The notes beneath the pieces are model-generated. The model saw only the letters and a program-made list of their open reading frames with translations. It was not told the DNA's origin and made no database searches. A stretch of DNA of 64,000 bases. Origin: Collinsella aerofaciens (lineage in GTDB: Bacteria > Actinomycetota > Coriobacteriia > Coriobacteriales > Coriobacteriaceae). The translations under genes and the position numbers were made by a program. Positions within the stretch are counted from its first letter, which is position 1, and every line of letters begins with the position of its first letter. Shown here piece after piece: positions 51,733 through 60,998 of the stretch. The DNA is taken from the NCBI RefSeq assembly GCF_028209395.1, contig NZ_JAQLDQ010000003.1, forward strand, positions 1 through 64,000, read 5' to 3'.

Positions 51733-52674
51733 GTGCCGGCGAATAAGGAACATACCGAAGCTACTCCCTCGTCGCTCGCCGTGGCGGCGGGGGAGTATCT
51801 CGATTACCTCGCGGTCGAGCGGGGTTTGGCGCGCAACACGATTGCGGCCTATCGTCGTGACCTGACGACGTACTGCGCCTATCTGGAGCGGGCGGGTATT
51901 GTGTCTTTTGAAGAGGTGACCCGTCAGGTCGTGGAGGGCTTTGTCGCCGACCGTCGCGATGGGGGCTATTCCGATGCCTCGGTGGAGCGTGCGTTTGCGG
52001 CTGTGAAGGGCCTACATGCCTTTTTGGTGCGCGATGGGGCTGTGGCCCAAAATCCAACGGCGGCGTTGCGCCTGCCTAAAAAGGCTGAGCGTTTGCCGGA
52101 GTATCTATCGGTGGAGGATGTCTCGGCGCTGCTCGATCAAGACTTCCCCGAGGGCGAGATGGGCTTGCGCGACCATGCCATCTTGGAAGTGCTCTACGGA
52201 TGCGGTTTGCGTGTGAGCGAGTTGGTGGGGCTCGATGTGGGCGATATCCATATCGACGATGGCTTTGTGCTCGTTCGTGGTAAGGGCTCGAAGGAACGCC
52301 TGTCCCCGCTGGTAGGAAGCGCGGCGCGAGCTCTGACGCTCTATGTAACTGAGGGGCGTTCTCGCTTGGCGGCCCATGCCCGCGGAACCGAGACCTCGGC
52401 GGTCTTTTTAAATAAGAACGGCCGCCGTCTGTCGCGCCAGGGCATCCATGCCATCTGTGAGCGCTACGGGCGCCAGGTGGGACTGGTGGGGCTCCATCCC
52501 CATACCTTGCGCCACTCCTTTGCCACCCACATGCTCGCGGGCGGTGCCGACCTGCGTGTGCTGCAGGAGATTTTGGGCCATGCCGATATTTCGACCACGC
52601 AGGTCTACACGCATGTCGACCGAACGCAACTGACCGAGGTCTATCTGGCGGCGCATCCGCTAGCACATCGCTAG
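51733..52674 (+). CDS. xerD: Tyrosine recombinase XerD
   Basis: 313 residues from GTG 51733; the frame extends into pyrG but that part is not used. N-terminal SAM-like domain (about 14-100). Catalytic residues: Arg160 (YGCGLRVSEL), Lys184 (GKGSKER), His257 and Arg260 (HPHTLRHSF), His283 (LGHADIST) and Tyr292 (VYTHV). Resolves chromosome dimers with a partner recombinase at dif. XerC versus XerD cannot be split by eye; pyrG linkage and length are compatible with a housekeeping XerD. No integron or phage neighbours. Confidence 0.85.
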   Translation: MPANKEHTEATPSSLAVAAGEYLDYLAVERGLARNTIAAYRRDLTTYCAYLERAGIVSFEEVTRQVVEGFVADRRDGGYSDASVERAFAAVKGLHAFLVRDGAVAQNPTAALRLPKKAERLPEYLSVEDVSALLDQDFPEGEMGLRDHAILEVLYGCGLRVSELVGLDVGDIHIDDGFVLVRGKGSKERLSPLVGSAARALTLYVTEGRSRLAAHARGTETSAVFLNKNGRRLSRQGIHAICERYGRQVGLVGLHPHTLRHSFATHMLAGGADLRVLQEILGHADISTTQVYTHVDRTQLTEVYLAAHPLAHR

Positions 52675-52705
52675 CACCTCGCTGACCTGCATATTTATAA
52701 ATATT

Positions 52706-52775
52706 AAATGGGACGGGCCCCAGATTGCCGAGACGCACTTTTGCGCGCATGGGCAATCTGGGGCCCGTCCCATTT
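52706..52775. repeat. Perfect palindrome with 24-bp arms after xerD
   Basis: Arms 52706-52729 (AAATGGGACGGGCCCCAGAT...) and 52752-52775 are exact complements; TTTTT follows the right arm, so it can act as a terminator, though far longer than needed. The 22-base loop contains GCGCGC. Confidence 0.9.
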
Positions 52776-52938
52776 TTCGCCAGACACCGACGCGGTGGTG
52801 GGCCGTGTGTGTCGTGGGTGGGGGAGTTTGGGGGCGATGTGAACGGCGTGTAAAGGGACGTAAAAATCGCCTCAAGGTCAACTTGAAGGTTGAGGTTCGC
52901 GGGCGTGGTTCTACAGGTGGCATCACGCCTTTGCTGCA

Positions 52939-53035
52939 AACACAACATATTGTGTTCTCGAACATATGCTCGGGGGTGTTTTACAACATATTGAGGGTGG
53001 AGTGGTGGGCGGGGTGGGGGAAGGGGTGGGGAAAG
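52939..53035 (+). promoter_or_regulatory. Operator-rich region upstream of mraZ
   Basis: Three similar sites: the palindrome AACACAA-cata-TTGTGTT (52939-52956), GAACATATGCTC (52960-52971) and ACAACATATTGAG (52983-52995). A G-rich tract follows with TGGGC (53006), TGGGG (53015) and TGGG (53027), comparable with the TGGG direct repeats bound by MraZ. Further upstream is CTCAAGGTCAACTTGAAGG (52872-52890). The gap 52676-53135 holds no other gene. Confidence 0.5.
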
Positions 53036-53135
53036 GTGTTGAAAAATGGGGCGATTCCCCATATTATTGATGACGTCGACAGGCGGGGTGGTTCCCCGCG
53101 TACGTGCCATCTGAGTAACCGAGGGGAGGGCGCAC

Positions 53136-53570
53136 ATGGGAATGACGGGTGCATACGAGCGCAATCTCGATGCAAAAGGTCGTCTGTCCCTGCCTGCACT
53201 CCTTCGCGAGGAGCTTGGAGAGCACGTTCGCGTGTTCAAAGCCCTGGATGTCGATGCTCTGTACGTGTTCTCTGCCGAGGCCTTCGATAAGTGGGTCGAA
53301 GGACTCTTCGCGGGTCGTGAGGGCCACGAGGGTTTTAACCCGCGTGACATCAACGACCAGAAGCTCATGAGGGCGATCAACAAGCGCACCACGTCGATGG
53401 ACGTGGACAGCGCCGGTCGTATCGGTCTTTCCGAGTCTCTCCGCAAGCAGGCGAACCTCGACCGCGAGGTCACGGTTGTGGGCAACTACGACCACCTTGA
53501 GGTTTGGGATCGCGCCGCGGCCGATGAGGACGATGACGATGAGGCCCTGCTGGACCTCTTCTTCTCGTAA
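53136..53570 (+). CDS. mraZ: Transcriptional regulator MraZ
   Basis: 144 residues with two SpoVT/AbrB-like halves: GAYERNLDAKGRLSLPALLRE and SMDVDSAGRIGLSESLRKQA. Binds the promoter region of its own division cluster as a ring-shaped oligomer. The acidic tail (DEDDDDEALL) is an addition. GAGGGGAGGG precedes ATG 53136. First gene of the dcw cluster; rsmH starts 20 bases on. Confidence 0.95.
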   Translation: MGMTGAYERNLDAKGRLSLPALLREELGEHVRVFKALDVDALYVFSAEAFDKWVEGLFAGREGHEGFNPRDINDQKLMRAINKRTTSMDVDSAGRIGLSESLRKQANLDREVTVVGNYDHLEVWDRAAADEDDDDEALLDLFFS

Positions 53571-53590
53571 GGGCAAGGCACGGGTAACGG

Positions 53591-54556
53591 ATGGAGCGTG
53601 GGATCTTGACACAAGAATATCGGCATGAACCTGTCATGCTCGGCGAAGTGCTTGAGTCGCTGCGGCTAAAGAGCGGCTCCGTTGTCTGCGATTGCACCCT
53701 TGGCGGTGCCGGCCATTCGGTAAAGATGGCCGCGCAGGTGGGGGAGACGGGCCTTTTGCTCGGCGTCGATCAGGACGACATGGCCCTCGAGGCCGCTGGT
53801 GCCCGTCTGGACCGCGAGGTTCCCGGCGTTCCGCACCAGCTGCTGAAGGGCAACTTCGGCGACTTGGACGAGCTGCTTTGCTCGGCCGAGGTGCCCGGGG
53901 TCGATGGCTTCCTGTTCGATTTGGGCGTTTCGTCACCGCAACTCGATATCCCTGGCAGGGGCTTTTCGTATAACGAGGACGCCCCATTGGACATGCGGAT
54001 GGATCCGGGTAATAACACCTTAAACGCAGCTGAGGTCATCAACACCTATAACGAACACGACCTCGCCCGGATTCTACGCGTCTACGGAGAAGAGAAGTTC
54101 GCCTCGCAGATTGCGCGCGAGATCGTGCGCCGCCGCGAGCAAGAACCGATCGAAACCACCGGCCAATTTGTCGAGATCATCAAGGCGGGTATCCCGGCTG
54201 CCGCTCGTCGGCATGGCGGACACCCGGCCAAGAAAAGTTTCCAGGCCATTCGCATCGAGGTCAATCACGAGCTCGATGTGCTCGAACGAGGGCTTGATGC
54301 CGCCACCAGGTGGCTCAACCCGGGCGGACGTATCTGCGTCATCTCGTATCACTCGCTCGAGGACCGTATCGTAAAGAACCACTTTAAGGAGATGAGCCAG
54401 GGGTGCACGTGTCCGCCGGAGATTCCGGTGTGCGTGTGCGGCAACGTGCCGATACTCAAGGTCATCACCCGCAAACCCTTGGTTGCCCAGCCTGATGAGG
54501 TTGAGCGCAACCCTCGGGCGAGATCAGCCAAAATCCGCGTGGCGCAGCGTCTGTAG
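53591..54556 (+). CDS. rsmH: 16S rRNA (cytosine-N4) methyltransferase RsmH
   Basis: 321 residues. SAM-binding section VVCDCTLGGAGHSVKMA, then FLFDLGVSSPQLD and RPGGRICVISYHSLEDRIVK in the order of the family (RWLNPGGR here). Methylates C1402 of 16S rRNA. ATG 53591 or TTG 53606 may start, since homologues begin EYRHEPVML. Cysteines in CTCPPEIPVCVCG near the end are typical. Second dcw gene. Confidence 0.95.
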   Translation: MERGILTQEYRHEPVMLGEVLESLRLKSGSVVCDCTLGGAGHSVKMAAQVGETGLLLGVDQDDMALEAAGARLDREVPGVPHQLLKGNFGDLDELLCSAEVPGVDGFLFDLGVSSPQLDIPGRGFSYNEDAPLDMRMDPGNNTLNAAEVINTYNEHDLARILRVYGEEKFASQIAREIVRRREQEPIETTGQFVEIIKAGIPAAARRHGGHPAKKSFQAIRIEVNHELDVLERGLDAATRWLNPGGRICVISYHSLEDRIVKNHFKEMSQGCTCPPEIPVCVCGNVPILKVITRKPLVAQPDEVERNPRARSAKIRVAQRL

Positions 54557-54646
54557 GCGCGACCGCGCGATATTGGACCTCCCGCTCGCACCATAAACGA
54601 AGCTTAAACACACTACCAACGTACTCGGGATGGGAGGCGGCATATC

Positions 54647-55117
54647 ATGGGCTACAACACTTCAAGCGCAGCACTCGCCTATGATATGAACGCCATGCCC
54701 GCCTATCGTGAGACGCCGCAGGCCCCCGTTGCTCCCCGTGAGCAGCGCGCGCCGCGCTTTGATGTCTACACGGGCGCGGGCCGTCAGGCAAACCAGGCGG
54801 TAAGCCCGGTTTTCATGAGCGTTCTTAAAACGTTTTGCATCATTGCGGCTATCTTCATGACGATCGGCGTCGCCCGCGTGGCGCTCGCCGGCGTTACGGC
54901 CCAGGTGCTCAACAGCAACGCCGAGCTTACCAGCACGCTCGAAAAGGCGACCGATGAGAGCTCCGACCTGGAGGTCATGCATTCGGTCTATGGCGCCGAC
55001 ACGCGCATTCGCGACCTTGCGGGCGCTTATGGCATGGTGGAGCCCAGCGAGAGCGTTACACTTGACTTTTCGCAGGATGCAGCCGCGGGCGCCAACGCGA
55101 CCGCGACCGCTCAGTAG
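54647..55117 (+). CDS. ftsL: FtsL-like division protein
   Basis: 156 residues: a cytosolic N-terminal part (about 1-55, Pro/Arg-containing), one membrane helix (about 60-85), then an extracellular coiled-coil (VLNSNAELTSTLEKATDESS) and a low-complexity Ala/Thr tail. Sequence similarity within FtsL is always low; the position between rsmH and the penicillin-binding protein and the topology support the call. GGGAGGCGG lies before ATG 54647. Confidence 0.75.
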   Translation: MGYNTSSAALAYDMNAMPAYRETPQAPVAPREQRAPRFDVYTGAGRQANQAVSPVFMSVLKTFCIIAAIFMTIGVARVALAGVTAQVLNSNAELTSTLEKATDESSDLEVMHSVYGADTRIRDLAGAYGMVEPSESVTLDFSQDAAAGANATATAQ

Positions 55118-55134
55118 CAAGACGGTAGCTGAGT

Positions 55135-57000
55135 ATGACAAATGACTATCGCCGCGGTTCCGATGGGGGCCGCGGTTCTGGACGTCCCTCGTCGCGGGGA
55201 CGTTCTGGTTATCAAGGAACGGGTCGGCAATCTTACAACGCCGGGCGGTCCCGTGGCAACGACCCGGCGTCGCGACTTCGCGGCTCGGGCGGCCCTCAAG
55301 TGCATAACACCAGGTCGCGCAAGAGTTCGTCGACCGAATGGCTCACAGGCGCGCCTCTGCCTCGCCGCAAAGCCGTCATGGGCTTCATCGGGCTTGGCTT
55401 GGGCTTGGGCGTCTTTCGCCTTGCCGACTATCAAATTGTCGAAGCCGATAAACTGCGCGAGCGCGCCGATGCGCGCCGCCTGCTTGCGCAGACCCTCTAT
55501 GCCAAACGCGGCACCATCTACGACCGCAACGGCAACGTGCTGGCGTCGTCGGTCGAATGTCGCAACATCGCCGTGAACCCGCAGCTTGTCGAGGATGTTG
55601 ACAAGACGGTGTCGGCGCTGGTCAAGGCAGCTGGAATCGATAAAAAGACCTGCCGCAAGCTCGTTGAGTCCGATGGAACCTGGGTGTATATCAAGCGCCA
55701 GGTGGACGAAGACGATGTTGCGGCGCTGGAGAAGAAGAACCTGCCCGGCGTGCTTTTTGAGCAGGCCATGAAGCGCGTATATCCATACGGCAATCTGGCA
55801 TCGCAGGTGCTGGGTGTAGTGAATGTAGACAACGACGGCTTGACGGGTCTCGAAAAGCAATACAACAAGCTTCTGACCGGCACGAACGGTTCTCTCGTAC
55901 GCGAGCGCGCGAGGGACGGCAGCTATATCGCGGGCGGTGCCTATAAAAAGGTGGCTGCGGTCGACGGCGTTGATATCGTGACGACGCTCGACGTCAATAT
56001 CCAGCGTGCGGCCGAGGATGCCCTGGCAGAGGCAGTTGAGAAGACTAAGGCCAAGAACGGCTCGGCGCTGGTCACCGATCCTACGACAGGCGAGATTTTG
56101 GCAGCCTGCTCGTACCCGACCTACGACCAGACCGATCTGGAGAATGCCAAGACCGAGGATATGAATCTGCGCCTGGTCACCGACGCCTACGAGCCCGGCT
56201 CGGTCTTTAAGACGCTCGTGGCGGGCGCCGGCTTCGACTTGGGCGTCGTGCGATCGAGTACGTCGTTTGAGGTGCCGGCGAGCATCAAGGTGGGCGACGA
56301 TACCGTCACCGATGCCGACAAGCGCGACTATGCCATGACCATGGATGTGCGCGAGATGATGCGCCGTTCGTCCAACGTGGGCTTTGTCCTAGTGGGGCGC
56401 AAGATCGGTGCCGACGACTTTGCCGCCTATGTGGACAAGTGGGGCATCGGTCACAGCTCGGGTGTCGATTTTCCGGGAGAGAGCCTGGGTATCGTCAAGG
56501 AGCGTGACCAGTATGACGGCGCCACGCTGGGCTCGATGAGCTTTGGACAGGCACTGTCCGTCTCGCCGATTGAGATCGCACGTGCCGTGGGCGGTATCGC
56601 CAACGGCGGCGTGATGATGACCCCGCACTTCTATAAGTCCAGCAAGGGCGACGAGAAGGACTGGGGCGAAGGCGAGCGTGCGATTTCTGAGGATGCCGCA
56701 TCCCAGGTGACATCGTGCATGCAGACGGTCGTGTCCGAGGGAACGGGCGTTGGCGGCGCGGTTGACGGCTATGACGTGGCGGGTAAGACCGGTACGGCCG
56801 AACGAGCCGACGAGAACGGCGGCTACCTCAAGGAGAACTATATGTCGTCCTTTATGGGCTTTGCACCGGCACAATCGCCCAAGGTGCTGTGCTATATCAC
56901 GCTCGACGGAACGCCGAGCGGCTCGGATGCCGCTGCGGTGCCGTTCCAGTCCATTATGGCCAACGCGCTCGACGTGCTGGGTATCCCGCACACGAGGTAG
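55135..57000 (+). CDS. ftsI: Division penicillin-binding protein (FtsI/PBP2-type transpeptidase)
   Basis: 621 residues. A basic Gly/Arg/Ser-rich N-terminal tail of about 78 residues (longer than usual), a membrane helix (81-97), a pedestal domain (RGTIYDRNGNVLA) and the transpeptidase domain. Active-site motifs: Ser356 in EPGSVFK, SSN in RRSSNVG and KTGT in VAGKTGTAE. Cross-links septal peptidoglycan, outside the membrane, with FtsW. No PASTA domains. Start ATG 55135, 17 bases after ftsL. Confidence 0.95.
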   Translation: MTNDYRRGSDGGRGSGRPSSRGRSGYQGTGRQSYNAGRSRGNDPASRLRGSGGPQVHNTRSRKSSSTEWLTGAPLPRRKAVMGFIGLGLGLGVFRLADYQIVEADKLRERADARRLLAQTLYAKRGTIYDRNGNVLASSVECRNIAVNPQLVEDVDKTVSALVKAAGIDKKTCRKLVESDGTWVYIKRQVDEDDVAALEKKNLPGVLFEQAMKRVYPYGNLASQVLGVVNVDNDGLTGLEKQYNKLLTGTNGSLVRERARDGSYIAGGAYKKVAAVDGVDIVTTLDVNIQRAAEDALAEAVEKTKAKNGSALVTDPTTGEILAACSYPTYDQTDLENAKTEDMNLRLVTDAYEPGSVFKTLVAGAGFDLGVVRSSTSFEVPASIKVGDDTVTDADKRDYAMTMDVREMMRRSSNVGFVLVGRKIGADDFAAYVDKWGIGHSSGVDFPGESLGIVKERDQYDGATLGSMSFGQALSVSPIEIARAVGGIANGGVMMTPHFYKSSKGDEKDWGEGERAISEDAASQVTSCMQTVVSEGTGVGGAVDGYDVAGKTGTAERADENGGYLKENYMSSFMGFAPAQSPKVLCYITLDGTPSGSDAAAVPFQSIMANALDVLGIPHTR

Positions 57001-57126
57001 GGGGTTACAATCTTTGGGGCCTGGTTTGTTGTCCCATATGAGGGTGTTCACATGCCCTGCACCACGCATGCGCGGCGCTGGGATACAATACGCCGATAGC
57101 ATTATTAGGTTTACAGGGGAGCTGCA

Positions 57127-58551
57127 ATGATAGAGATCGCCGTCAACAACCTCGCGGCCGCAACAGGGGCCCGAACCGTGACGGGAGAAGCCGATCGGGT
57201 ATGCCGCGGGTGCGTTATCGACTCGCGCCAGGTCGAGGAAGGGACGATTTTCGTCGCCTTTCCCGGTGAAAACGTCGACGGCAATGATTTTGCTTCCCGT
57301 GCCGTCCAGTCGGGTGCCGGCGCCGTCGTGATGACGCGTGAGCCCGAGGCCGAGCTGGTCTCGCTGGCACAGGACAGGGGCTGTGCCATCTTGCTGACCG
57401 ATGATCCCGAGGAGTTTCTGCTGCGTTTGGCGCACACGTATCGCCTGGAGCTTGGCTGCCTGGTCGTTGGCATTACCGGTTCCATCGGCAAGACGACGAC
57501 CAAGGACGTGCTCGCCGCTGTACTCGCCAAGCGCTATCGTGTCTGGGCCACCAAGGGCAATTTCAATAACCTGATCGGCATGCCGCTCACGGTGCTTTCC
57601 GCTCCGGCCGATACCGAGGTCCTGGTGCTCGAGATGGGCATGAACCATTTCCACGAGATTGAGCGTCTGTCCCAGTCCGCCAATCCCAACCTTGCCATCG
57701 TAAGCAAGATTGGTACCTCTCACATCGGCATTTTGGGCAGCCGCGAGAACATCGCCCGCGCTAAGGCCGAGATTGTCCAGGGTATGTGCGCCGCCGGCGA
57801 CTTCTTGCCGCTGCTGGTTTTGGGCGGTGAGGACGACTTTACGCCGTTCATTCGCGATACGTTCGCCCAGCCTGCTGGTATCGATGTGATGCTGGCCGGC
57901 GTCTCGGACGATGATGAGGTCCGTGCCCGCGACATTCGTGTTGATGACGAGGGACGTCCGGTCTTTACGCTCGATTTTGGCCAGGGTGAGACGATCGATA
58001 CCATGCTTGCCATCCCCGGCGTGCAGTCCGTTCCTAATGCCGTTAAGGCCGCCGCGGTTTCCTATCGCCTGGGCGTGACGCCCGAGCAGATCGATGCTGC
58101 CTTTAGGGGCCTCACGATCACCGGTCACCGCCAGGAGATCAAGCGCGCCAAGAGCGGTGCCCGCGTCATCGACGATTCCTATAACGCCAGTGCCGAATCC
58201 ATGGCTGCTGGCCTCGATCTACTGTGCTCGCTTTCGTGCACGGGGTCTCGCATGGCGATCCTGGGCGAGATGGGCGAGATGGGCGATGAGGCTCCTCGCA
58301 TGCATGAGCTCGTGGGCGCCTATGCGGCCGCCAAGAAGCTCGACATGCTGGCGTGCGTGGGTGGTGAGCTGGCCCAGCTTATGGCCGATGCCGCGCGCAT
58401 GATGGGCATGGACGAGGACCGCATCCAGGTGTTCTCCGATTATCAGCAGGTGCTCGACCGCATGGGCGGCGCGCTTGAAAAACATGATGTTGTACTGGTC
58501 AAGGGTTCCCGCTTTGTTGAGCTCGACCGCTTTGTGGAAGGTGTGTGCTAG
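57127..58551 (+). CDS. murF: UDP-MurNAc-tripeptide-D-Ala-D-Ala ligase MurF
   Basis: 474 residues. Mur ligase P-loop ITGSIGKTTTKD (116-127), GNFNNLIGMPLT and ITGHRQEIKRAKSGARVIDD with the carbamate/ATP region. Adds D-Ala-D-Ala. The gap of 126 bases after ftsI contains TACAAT (57084-57089) and GGGGAG before ATG 57127, so an internal promoter is possible. MurE, which often stands here, is missing. Assignment firm. Confidence 0.95.
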   Translation: MIEIAVNNLAAATGARTVTGEADRVCRGCVIDSRQVEEGTIFVAFPGENVDGNDFASRAVQSGAGAVVMTREPEAELVSLAQDRGCAILLTDDPEEFLLRLAHTYRLELGCLVVGITGSIGKTTTKDVLAAVLAKRYRVWATKGNFNNLIGMPLTVLSAPADTEVLVLEMGMNHFHEIERLSQSANPNLAIVSKIGTSHIGILGSRENIARAKAEIVQGMCAAGDFLPLLVLGGEDDFTPFIRDTFAQPAGIDVMLAGVSDDDEVRARDIRVDDEGRPVFTLDFGQGETIDTMLAIPGVQSVPNAVKAAAVSYRLGVTPEQIDAAFRGLTITGHRQEIKRAKSGARVIDDSYNASAESMAAGLDLLCSLSCTGSRMAILGEMGEMGDEAPRMHELVGAYAAAKKLDMLACVGGELAQLMADAARMMGMDEDRIQVFSDYQQVLDRMGGALEKHDVVLVKGSRFVELDRFVEGVC

Positions 58552-58554
58552 CCC

Positions 58555-59574
58555 ATGTTCGGCAATCCCTCGTATCCAACGTATCAGGCTTTTTTGGGGC
58601 TTGGCATCGCCGCTGCCATTGCGCTGCTGCTCATGCCGTGGTGGATCAAGCTGCTGAAGGTCGAGGGTATCGGCCAACAGGTCCGAGCCGACGGCCCCAA
58701 GCGTCATTTGATTAAACAGGGTACGCCGACCATGGGCGGCGTCATCATCCTTGTTGCGATTTCGCTGACCTGCCTGCTGAGGGGCAAGCTCACCACCGAG
58801 CTCGTGCTCGTGCTGCTCGCCACGCTGGCGACTGGCGTGCTGGGCCTGATCGACGACCTGACCTCCGTTACGCATGGGCGCTCGCTCGGTCTGACGCCTC
58901 ATGCCAAGATGATCGGCCTAACCATTATCTGTGTCACCTTTACGGTACTTGCCGTTAACTGGTGCGGCGTCGCCCCCGAGATTCGTTTTCCCGGCGGCCT
59001 GACGATTGACCTTGGCGTGCTTTCGACCACCATCTGCGGCCTTTCGTTCCCGTGGCTCTACATTGTCTTTTGCTGGCTGATGATCGCCGGTCTTTCTAAT
59101 GCCGTGAACCTGACCGATGGCCTTGACGGTCTTGCTGGCGGCACCTCCATGATTGCCATGCTCGCCATGGCTGCCATGGCGTTTTTGCACGGAGACGTGA
59201 ACCTGTCCATCTTCTGCACCGCGTGTGCCGGTGCCTGCTTGGGCTTTCTGTGGTTCAACTGCTATCCGGCGAGCATCTTTATGGGCGATACCGGCTCGCT
59301 TGCCCTGGGCGCCGCGTTTGCCTGCACGTCCATCATGACCAACACCGAGGTCGTCTCCCTTATCATCGGCGGCCTGTTTATCGTTGAGACCCTGTCGGTC
59401 ATGATTCAGGTTGTCTACTTCCACTTTACGCACAAGCGCGTCTTCCTTATGGCGCCCATCCATCATCATTTCGAAAAGAAGGGCTGGGCCGAGACCAAGG
59501 TCGTCATCCGTTTTTGGATTATCGCTGCTGCCTTTGGTGCCGTTGGCCTTGCTCTGTTCTTCCAGTTGGGATAG
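58555..59574 (+). CDS. mraY: Phospho-MurNAc-pentapeptide transferase MraY
   Basis: A 339-residue membrane enzyme with about 10 helices that loads the precursor onto undecaprenyl phosphate (lipid I). Signature sections: GTPTMGGVIIL, LIDDLTSVTHGRS, NAVNLTDGLDGLAGG (catalytic Asp) and FMGDTGSLALGA; the tail has FLMAPIHHHFEKKGWAE. Begins three bases after murF. Assignment firm. Confidence 0.97.
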   Translation: MFGNPSYPTYQAFLGLGIAAAIALLLMPWWIKLLKVEGIGQQVRADGPKRHLIKQGTPTMGGVIILVAISLTCLLRGKLTTELVLVLLATLATGVLGLIDDLTSVTHGRSLGLTPHAKMIGLTIICVTFTVLAVNWCGVAPEIRFPGGLTIDLGVLSTTICGLSFPWLYIVFCWLMIAGLSNAVNLTDGLDGLAGGTSMIAMLAMAAMAFLHGDVNLSIFCTACAGACLGFLWFNCYPASIFMGDTGSLALGAAFACTSIMTNTEVVSLIIGGLFIVETLSVMIQVVYFHFTHKRVFLMAPIHHHFEKKGWAETKVVIRFWIIAAAFGAVGLALFFQLG

Positions 59575-59583
59575 TGGTCTTTC

Positions 59584-60990
59584 ATGTCTCTTGCTGATGT
59601 CTTTAGCCTGCTCGTTTTGGGTCAGGGCAAATCCGGTCTCGATGTCGCCCGCTGGGCGCTGGCACATCCCGAGCGCGTAAGTGCCGTTACCGTGTATGGC
59701 GGTGGCACCTCTGAGCCCAATGACGCCACGCGTGCGCTCGAGGCTGCTGGTGCGTCGTTTGTCTATGGGACCGAACAGGTCGAGGGCGCCTATGACGTAT
59801 GCGTGACGTGCCCGGGCATCTCGGAGTTCTCGGGCTTCTTTAAGGCTGGGCGCGAGCATGCCGCCCAGATTATGGGTGAGCCCGAGTTTGCCTATCGCCT
59901 GTCGCCCGATAACTGGATTGCCATCACGGGCACCAACGGCAAGACGACCACCACGTCGCTGACTGATTATCTGCTTAAGGCTGCCGGCGAGGCCAGCGTT
60001 GCTGTCGGCAACATCGGCGAGCCGCCGGTCAACGAGATTGACGGCCGAGCCCACAACGAGTGGTTTGTGGCTGAGCTCTCGAGCTATCAGATTGCTACGA
60101 CAACCGAGCTCCACCCCCGCGTGGCGGTGCTGCTCAACATCACTCCCGACCACTTGGGCTGGCATAAGAGCCATAAGAACTATGCGCTTGCCAAGATTAA
60201 ACTGTTTGACAATATGGTCGATGACGATCTGGCGGTTGTCGACGTCGAAGACGCCGGCATTCACGAGTTCGATGAGTACATCTACACGCCGGGTCGTCGC
60301 ATCTGCAAGGTTGCCTTTGACGAGCCTGAGGGCGAGGATGCCGCCTTTGTGCGCGATGGCAAGATGATCGTGCGTCTGAAGGGCGTCGAGACCCCGCTCA
60401 TCGCTACATCCGAGCTCAAGATCTCGGGCCATCACAATGTTATCAATGCCCTGTGCGCTGCCACGGCTGCCTTGGCGGTCGGTGCCGATGTCGATGGTGT
60501 CTGCCGCGGTCTTGCCTCGTTCCAGCCGCTCGAGCACCGCGTGGAGCCGTGTGGCGAGATTGACGGCGTGCGCTACGTCAACGATTCCAAGGCGACCAAC
60601 ACCGATGCGGTCGAGAAGGCACTGACGGCATTTCCCGATGACGACGTGATCTTGCTGCTCGGCGGCCACGATAAGGGCACGCCGCTCACGGACTTCGCGC
60701 GCGTCGTTATGGATAACGTACGCTCGGTCGTCTGCTTTGGCGATGCGCGCGAGCGCTTCACCGCCGCTATGGACGAGGCCGATGTCGATGGCGATGTGGA
60801 TATCGCCCAGGCGGATGACCTACGCGACGCCGTGGACGTTGCTCGTTCGTTGTCGAGCCGTGGTGACGTGATCTTACTTTCACCTGCCTGCTCTTCGTTC
60901 GATGAGTTCTCGGGCTATGAGGAGCGCGGCCGCGTGTTTAAGGACTACGTGGCTCAGCTTGCCGCTACAGCGAAATCACAAATGGAATAG
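59584..60990 (+). CDS. murD: UDP-MurNAc-L-Ala-D-Glu ligase MurD
   Basis: 468 residues. N-terminal Rossmann part VLGQGKSGLDVARW, P-loop GTNGKTTTT (116-124), LNITPDHLGWHKS and YVNDSKATNTDAVEKAL. Adds D-glutamate to UDP-MurNAc-L-Ala. Follows mraY by nine bases and precedes ftsW by eight. Assignment firm. Confidence 0.95.
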   Translation: MSLADVFSLLVLGQGKSGLDVARWALAHPERVSAVTVYGGGTSEPNDATRALEAAGASFVYGTEQVEGAYDVCVTCPGISEFSGFFKAGREHAAQIMGEPEFAYRLSPDNWIAITGTNGKTTTTSLTDYLLKAAGEASVAVGNIGEPPVNEIDGRAHNEWFVAELSSYQIATTTELHPRVAVLLNITPDHLGWHKSHKNYALAKIKLFDNMVDDDLAVVDVEDAGIHEFDEYIYTPGRRICKVAFDEPEGEDAAFVRDGKMIVRLKGVETPLIATSELKISGHHNVINALCAATAALAVGADVDGVCRGLASFQPLEHRVEPCGEIDGVRYVNDSKATNTDAVEKALTAFPDDDVILLLGGHDKGTPLTDFARVVMDNVRSVVCFGDARERFTAAMDEADVDGDVDIAQADDLRDAVDVARSLSSRGDVILLSPACSSFDEFSGYEERGRVFKDYVAQLAATAKSQME

Positions 60991-60998
60991 GGGTTGCG

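Noticed and set aside
51733..52674. Tyrosine recombinase considered as a mobile-element integrase
   Set aside because: XerD-like length and motifs, coupling to pyrG, and no attachment repeats or phage genes nearby.
53006..53040. G-rich tract upstream of mraZ considered as a G-quadruplex
   Set aside because: The runs of G are interrupted and better explained as TGGG repeats near mraZ; no evidence to prefer a quadruplex.
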